A stretch of 64,000 nucleotides of DNA, taken from Aminobacterium mobile DSM 12262 (GTDB lineage: Bacteria > Synergistota > Synergistia > Synergistales > Aminobacteriaceae). This document shows positions 63,683 to 64,000 of the stretch, piece by piece (position 1 is the first letter of the stretch; each line of letters opens with the position of its first letter). Position numbers and translations under genes: made by a program. The stretch covers positions 992,001 through 1,056,000 of the forward strand of contig NZ_JAFZ01000001.1 in assembly GCF_000526395.1 (NCBI RefSeq). Reading direction: 5' to 3'. The notes beneath the pieces were generated by a model. It saw only the letters and a list, made by a program, of their open reading frames with translations, ran no database searches and was not told the DNA's origin.

Positions 63683-64000
63683 CATCTTTATCTGTGTATG
63701 TGCACGTGCCTTTCTGTGTACGGAAGTGCCCTTATTGCGCATTTTATAGTATATGGGGCAACGAAGGAGAGAAAGAAGATTTTATAAGTGCTCTTGACGT
63801 AGAGTTACGAGGGTGGCAAGAGAAGCTGGGGGGCCCCCTGAACGTATCGACACTTTATATTGGTGGTGGAACCCCTACGCTTTTATCTTCGAAGCAGTGG
63901 GAGCGTCTTATTGAGATATTGAAGAAACATATCGTTTTCTCCCCAGATGTGGAAATTTCCGTGGAAGGGAACCCAGATTCTTTAACGGGAGAACATTGCT
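63679..64000 (+). CDS. hemW: HemW-like radical SAM protein (partial)
   Basis: This is the first 107 codons or so of a radical SAM protein of the HemW/HemN group; the window ends inside it. After a TGA at 63673, the frame reads [21 protein letters not shown], with the CxxxCxxC cluster motif, then [10 protein letters not shown] and a VEGNPDSLT motif as in the family. The only in-frame GTG (63694) falls within the first conserved strand and 22 bases from AGGAGG (63666-63671). An AUA at 63679 is 7 bases from that site and gives the usual length of N-terminus. HemW is described as a heme chaperone. Confidence 0.85.
   Translation, partial: MTSLSVYVHVPFCVRKCPYCAFYSIWGNEGEKEDFISALDVELRGWQEKLGGPLNVSTLYIGGGTPTLLSSKQWERLIEILKKHIVFSPDVEISVEGNPDSLTGEHC

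Noticed and set aside
1-64000. CRISPR arrays, insertion sequences, prophage, tRNA or rRNA genes
   Set aside because: Looked for by eye on both strands; no regular spaced repeats, transposase motifs or cloverleaf/T-loop patterns were recognised. A tRNA scan would be the decisive check.

Overview
The window looks like ordinary chromosome of an anaerobic, peptide- and amino-acid-fermenting bacterium with two membranes, most likely a member of the Synergistota (Aminobacterium-like). This placement is inference. It rests on moderate GC, two complete dipeptide/oligopeptide ABC importer operons packed with peptidases, further M20 amidohydrolases, a TolC-type outer-membrane protein, and Gram-positive-style controls such as a T-box leader. 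I see no mobile element, phage, CRISPR array, rRNA or tRNA gene.

Layout. 1-2558: 3' end of a Tad pilus cluster (tadA/cpaF end, tadB, tadC) with a DUF192 gene. 2609-4155: an unrecognised protein with a Tudor-like head, then a gene-poor stretch holding a candidate small RNA and the promoter of the first peptide operon. 4156-10661: SBP-dppBCDF plus an M42 peptidase. 10726-20764: second operon of creatininase-fold hydrolase, M28-type peptidase, SBP2-dppBCDF2, PepT-like peptidase and GntR regulator. 20788-22020: a second PepT. 22107-25418 (minus): class C26 amidotransferase and two M20 amidohydrolases. 25595-29604: PEBP protein, SRP RNA, CsoR-family repressor, rpsB-tsf-pyrH-frr. 29694-34173: purine permease, 2-hydroxyacid dehydrogenase, aminotransferase and hibernation factor. 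34253-42111: hypA-hypB-uvrD-coaE/CutA fusion-DHH/CBS/nucleotidyltransferase fusion-M50 protease-surE. 42131-44567: a T-box with an AGA (Arg) specifier controlling argG and an amino-acid-binding protein. 44568-51068: a small membrane protein and a four-gene apparent exopolysaccharide synthesis/export operon. 51166-61317 (minus): purCSQLFMNHDE. 61442-64000: a possible degenerate HPr-like protein, lepA, and the start of a HemW-like gene.

How it works together. The two importer operons would bring in peptides; the co-encoded M42, M28, M20/PepT and creatininase-fold enzymes would degrade them in the cytoplasm, with the GntR protein as likely local regulator. Arginine shortage would be sensed by the T-box, raising argininosuccinate synthase and a binding protein together.

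The best candidate for an undescribed system is 45105-51068. It encodes a TolC-like protein fused to a TIM-barrel glycoside-hydrolase-like domain, a HlyD-type adaptor, a receiver/zinc-ribbon (TackOD1-like)/degenerate-GGDEF protein, and a processive family-2 glycosyltransferase. The order and overlaps suggest one machine that makes a polysaccharide at the inner membrane and passes it through a tripartite conduit, with trimming or binding by the fused domain. Other points of note are a CoaE-CutA fusion, a candidate C-rich small RNA, altered ABC signature motifs in both DppF proteins, a CsoR-family repressor lacking the copper-ligand His, and an apparent AUA start for the hemW-like gene.
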